This document shows, one piece after another, positions 62,331 to 64,000 of a DNA stretch of 64,000 bases. The position numbers were made by a program, and so were the translations under genes. The stretch spans positions 5,395,501 to 5,459,500 of the forward strand of contig NZ_JACHIV010000001.1 of the NCBI RefSeq assembly GCF_014203325.1. Reading direction: 5' to 3'. Source of the DNA: Saccharopolyspora gloriosae (GTDB lineage Bacteria; Actinomycetota; Actinomycetes; Mycobacteriales; Pseudonocardiaceae). Position 1 is the stretch's first letter; the number at the start of each line of letters is the position of its first letter. The notes below the pieces were generated by a model. The model did not search any database. It saw only the letters and a list, made by a program, of their open reading frames with translations, and was not told the origin of the DNA.

Positions 62331-64000
62331 TCACCGATCGTTAAGCAGCGGAAGTGGTCCGGTTTCCAGCAGCGCGCGGAATTCGCGTGACGGCATGGGC
62401 CGGGAGAACAGCCAGCCCTGGTAGGCGTCAACGCCCACTCCGGAGAGCACGTGGAACTGGGTCGCGGTCTCGACGCCTTCCGCCACGCACAACCGGCCCA
62501 TGGCGCGCGCCATGCCGACCACGGCCTGCGCCACCGCGAAGTCCGACGGATCGCCGCCGACGCCGGCCACGAACCTCCGGTCGACCTTGATGATCTGCGC
62601 GGGCAGGTCCTTGAGCCGGGCCAGCGACGAGTACCCGGTGCCGAAGTCGTCGACGGCGAACCGCACGCCGCGCGCCACCAGTTCTCCCATCGCCTGCCTG
62701 GTGCGTGAGGGCAGGTCGACCAGCGCTGTCTCGACGAGTTCCAGGATCACCCGGTTCCAGTCGAGCCCGCATTCGGCGACGGTGTCGGCGACGACGTCGA
62801 CGAAGTCGGCGCCGCCCGGCACCAGACCGGCGAGGTTCACCGCGATGCCCACTTGGCGCCCGTTCGGGGTCGGCCACGTCGACGCTTCCCGCAGCGCGGT
62901 GCGCAGCACCCAGCGGTCCAGTTCGCGCAGCAGGTCGCCCTGCTCGGCGACCGGCAGGAACGCGTCGGGGCTCAGCAGCCCGCGGTCGGGGTGCGGCCAG
63001 CGCACCAGGGCTTCGGCGGTGAGCACCGTGCCGTCGGAGGCGACCACGGGCTGGTAGTGCAGGGTCAGGCCGTCGTTGTTCAACGCTTCCCGCAGCTGCC
63101 CCTCCAGGTGCAGCTGCCGGTCGGCGGACGCCATGAGCGCGGGGCTGGCCAACGACACCTTGCCCGCGCCGCGCCGCTTCGCCTCGAACATCGCGGCGTC
63201 GGCGAACCGCAGCAGGTCCTCCCCGCCGGAGCCGCCGCCGCTGGGCACCGCGGCCCCGATCGACGCCGACACGCGGATCAGCTGGCCGTGCACCGGCACC
63301 GCCGTGCGCAGCAGGCCCGCGACCCGCGTGGCGAGCGAGTCGAGCCCGCCGACGGCGCTGATGTCGGAGCAGATGATGAGGAATTCGTCGCCGGACAACC
63401 GGGCCGCCGTGCACCCTTCGGGCAGGCCGCCTTCCAGTCTTCGGGCAAGCGCGACCAGCAGTTCGTCGCCCGCGTCGTGGCCCAGTGAATCGTTTACCCG
63501 CTTGAAGTTGTCGATGTCGCAGAACAGCACCGCGACCCCCGCGGAGTCGGCGCGGCCGAGCAGCTGCCCCAGCAGCTGCTTCACCGCAGCGCGGTTCGGC
63601 AGCCCGGTGAGGTCGTCGTGGGTGGCCTGGTAGCGCAGCGCTTCCGCGGCGCGGCGGCGTTCGGTGATGTCCTGGAACACCACCAGCCAGAACCGGGTGC
63701 CGTCGTCCTGCACGGACAGCGCCACGTGCAGCTCGCAGTACACCGGTTCGCCGTCGGAGCGGATCAGCAGCCGCTGCGGCACCTTCCGGCGTCCCGAGCG
63801 CGACGAGGCGCTCTCGTCGGAGGCCGCGCGCAGCCCCGAATCCCGCTCGTCGGGGTGCGTCATCTGCCGGGCGCTCATGCCGCGCAACTGCTCCAGCCGG
63901 TAGCCGAGCAGGTCGCAGAGCGCGTCGTTGGCGTCCACCAGGTGCTCGTCCTGGTCGAACAGGCCGATGCCGACGGGGGTGACCGCCACCAGGTCGGTGA
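62331..64000 (-). CDS. PAS-GGDEF-EAL cyclic-di-GMP protein, 5' end off the window
   Basis: At least 556 residues; the frame remains open to the right edge, so the N-terminus is missing. A PAS domain with PAC motif comes first (GIGLFDQDEHLVDANDALCD to VFQDITERRR), then a GGDEF domain with SGDEF as active-site loop (RLSGDEFLII) and FCDIDNFKRVND, then an EAL domain with EALVRWPHP, AVDDFGTGYSSL, KVDRRFV and VAEGVET. All catalytic EAL residues appear present, so phosphodiesterase activity is likely; the GGDEF domain may be active or regulatory. It signals through c-di-GMP, sensing something via PAS. It converges on nothing; a repeat element follows its stop. Confidence 0.92.
   Translation of the reverse strand, partial: TDLVAVTPVGIGLFDQDEHLVDANDALCDLLGYRLEQLRGMSARQMTHPDERDSGLRAASDESASSRSGRRKVPQRLLIRSDGEPVYCELHVALSVQDDGTRFWLVVFQDITERRRAAEALRYQATHDDLTGLPNRAAVKQLLGQLLGRADSAGVAVLFCDIDNFKRVNDSLGHDAGDELLVALARRLEGGLPEGCTAARLSGDEFLIICSDISAVGGLDSLATRVAGLLRTAVPVHGQLIRVSASIGAAVPSGGGSGGEDLLRFADAAMFEAKRRGAGKVSLASPALMASADRQLHLEGQLREALNNDGLTLHYQPVVASDGTVLTAEALVRWPHPDRGLLSPDAFLPVAEQGDLLRELDRWVLRTALREASTWPTPNGRQVGIAVNLAGLVPGGADFVDVVADTVAECGLDWNRVILELVETALVDLPSRTRQAMGELVARGVRFAVDDFGTGYSSLARLKDLPAQIIKVDRRFVAGVGGDPSDFAVAQAVVGMARAMGRLCVAEGVETATQFHVLSGVGVDAYQGWLFSRPMPSREFRALLETGPLPLLNDR

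Overview
The window looks like chromosomal DNA of a high-GC Gram-positive bacterium (Actinomycetota). GC is very high, GTG and TTG starts are common, and ribosome-binding sites are GGAGG-like. It carries a fused E2/E1 2-oxoglutarate enzyme (Kgd) followed by a DUF6104 gene, a YbaB protein with an acidic tail, an SSI-type protease inhibitor and mycobacterial-style fatty-acid genes. I infer a Pseudonocardiaceae-like organism, possibly close to Saccharopolyspora; the sequence alone cannot prove the genus. No tRNA, rRNA, phage, insertion sequence with a transposase, CRISPR array or biosynthetic cluster was seen.

Layout. 0-11 kb: a DAHP synthase cut by the left edge, a serine hydrolase, a CPBP membrane protease, a class A penicillin-binding protein, a small protein with an amyloid-signalling-like tail, a Baeyer-Villiger-type monooxygenase with a divergent TetR regulator, and a secreted protein. 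11-21 kb: fadA-fadB beta-oxidation genes, then glcDEF plus a lactate/glycolate permease. 21-29 kb: YbaB, a phosphatase/MpaB pair, an acyl-CoA dehydrogenase and alpha-methylacyl-CoA racemase facing a MerR regulator, and an acyl-CoA-synthetase-like protein with a destroyed phosphate loop. 29-38 kb: protease inhibitor, two DUF202 proteins, ohrR-ohr, a tandem glycine riboswitch driving gcvH-sdaA, a secreted GH30 glycosidase and alanine dehydrogenase. 38-49 kb: a two-gene ABC transporter, a fused full-length ABC exporter, kgd and a DUF6104 gene. 49-57 kb: a complete histidine-utilisation locus (hutH-hutU-M20 hydrolase-hutF-hutI) with a divergent IclR regulator. 57-64 kb: a tandem duplication of a small secreted Gly-rich protein, a four-gene OpuC-type osmolyte transporter, and a GGDEF-EAL protein cut by the right edge.

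How it fits together. Most genes are catabolic: fatty acids, glycolate/lactate, glycine and serine to pyruvate, alanine, histidine, and the TCA step at 2-oxoglutarate. Local regulators sit next to visible dyad operators (TetR, MerR, OhrR, IclR). One 21-bp operator occurs both at the merR/racemase promoter and upstream of fadA, suggesting a small lipid-catabolism regulon.

The most striking unexplained structure is a 29-bp, nearly palindromic repeat. By my reading it occurs about 55 times at 17 intergenic places, as single units, head-to-head pairs (up to a perfect 58-bp palindrome) and tandem arrays of 2-7 with almost exact 29-bp phasing. It is confined to the first 49 kb. A second, unrelated hairpin-rich repeat family (about 23.9, 52.7 and 62.2 kb) includes one copy with perfect 13-bp terminal inverted repeats inside the hut operon.
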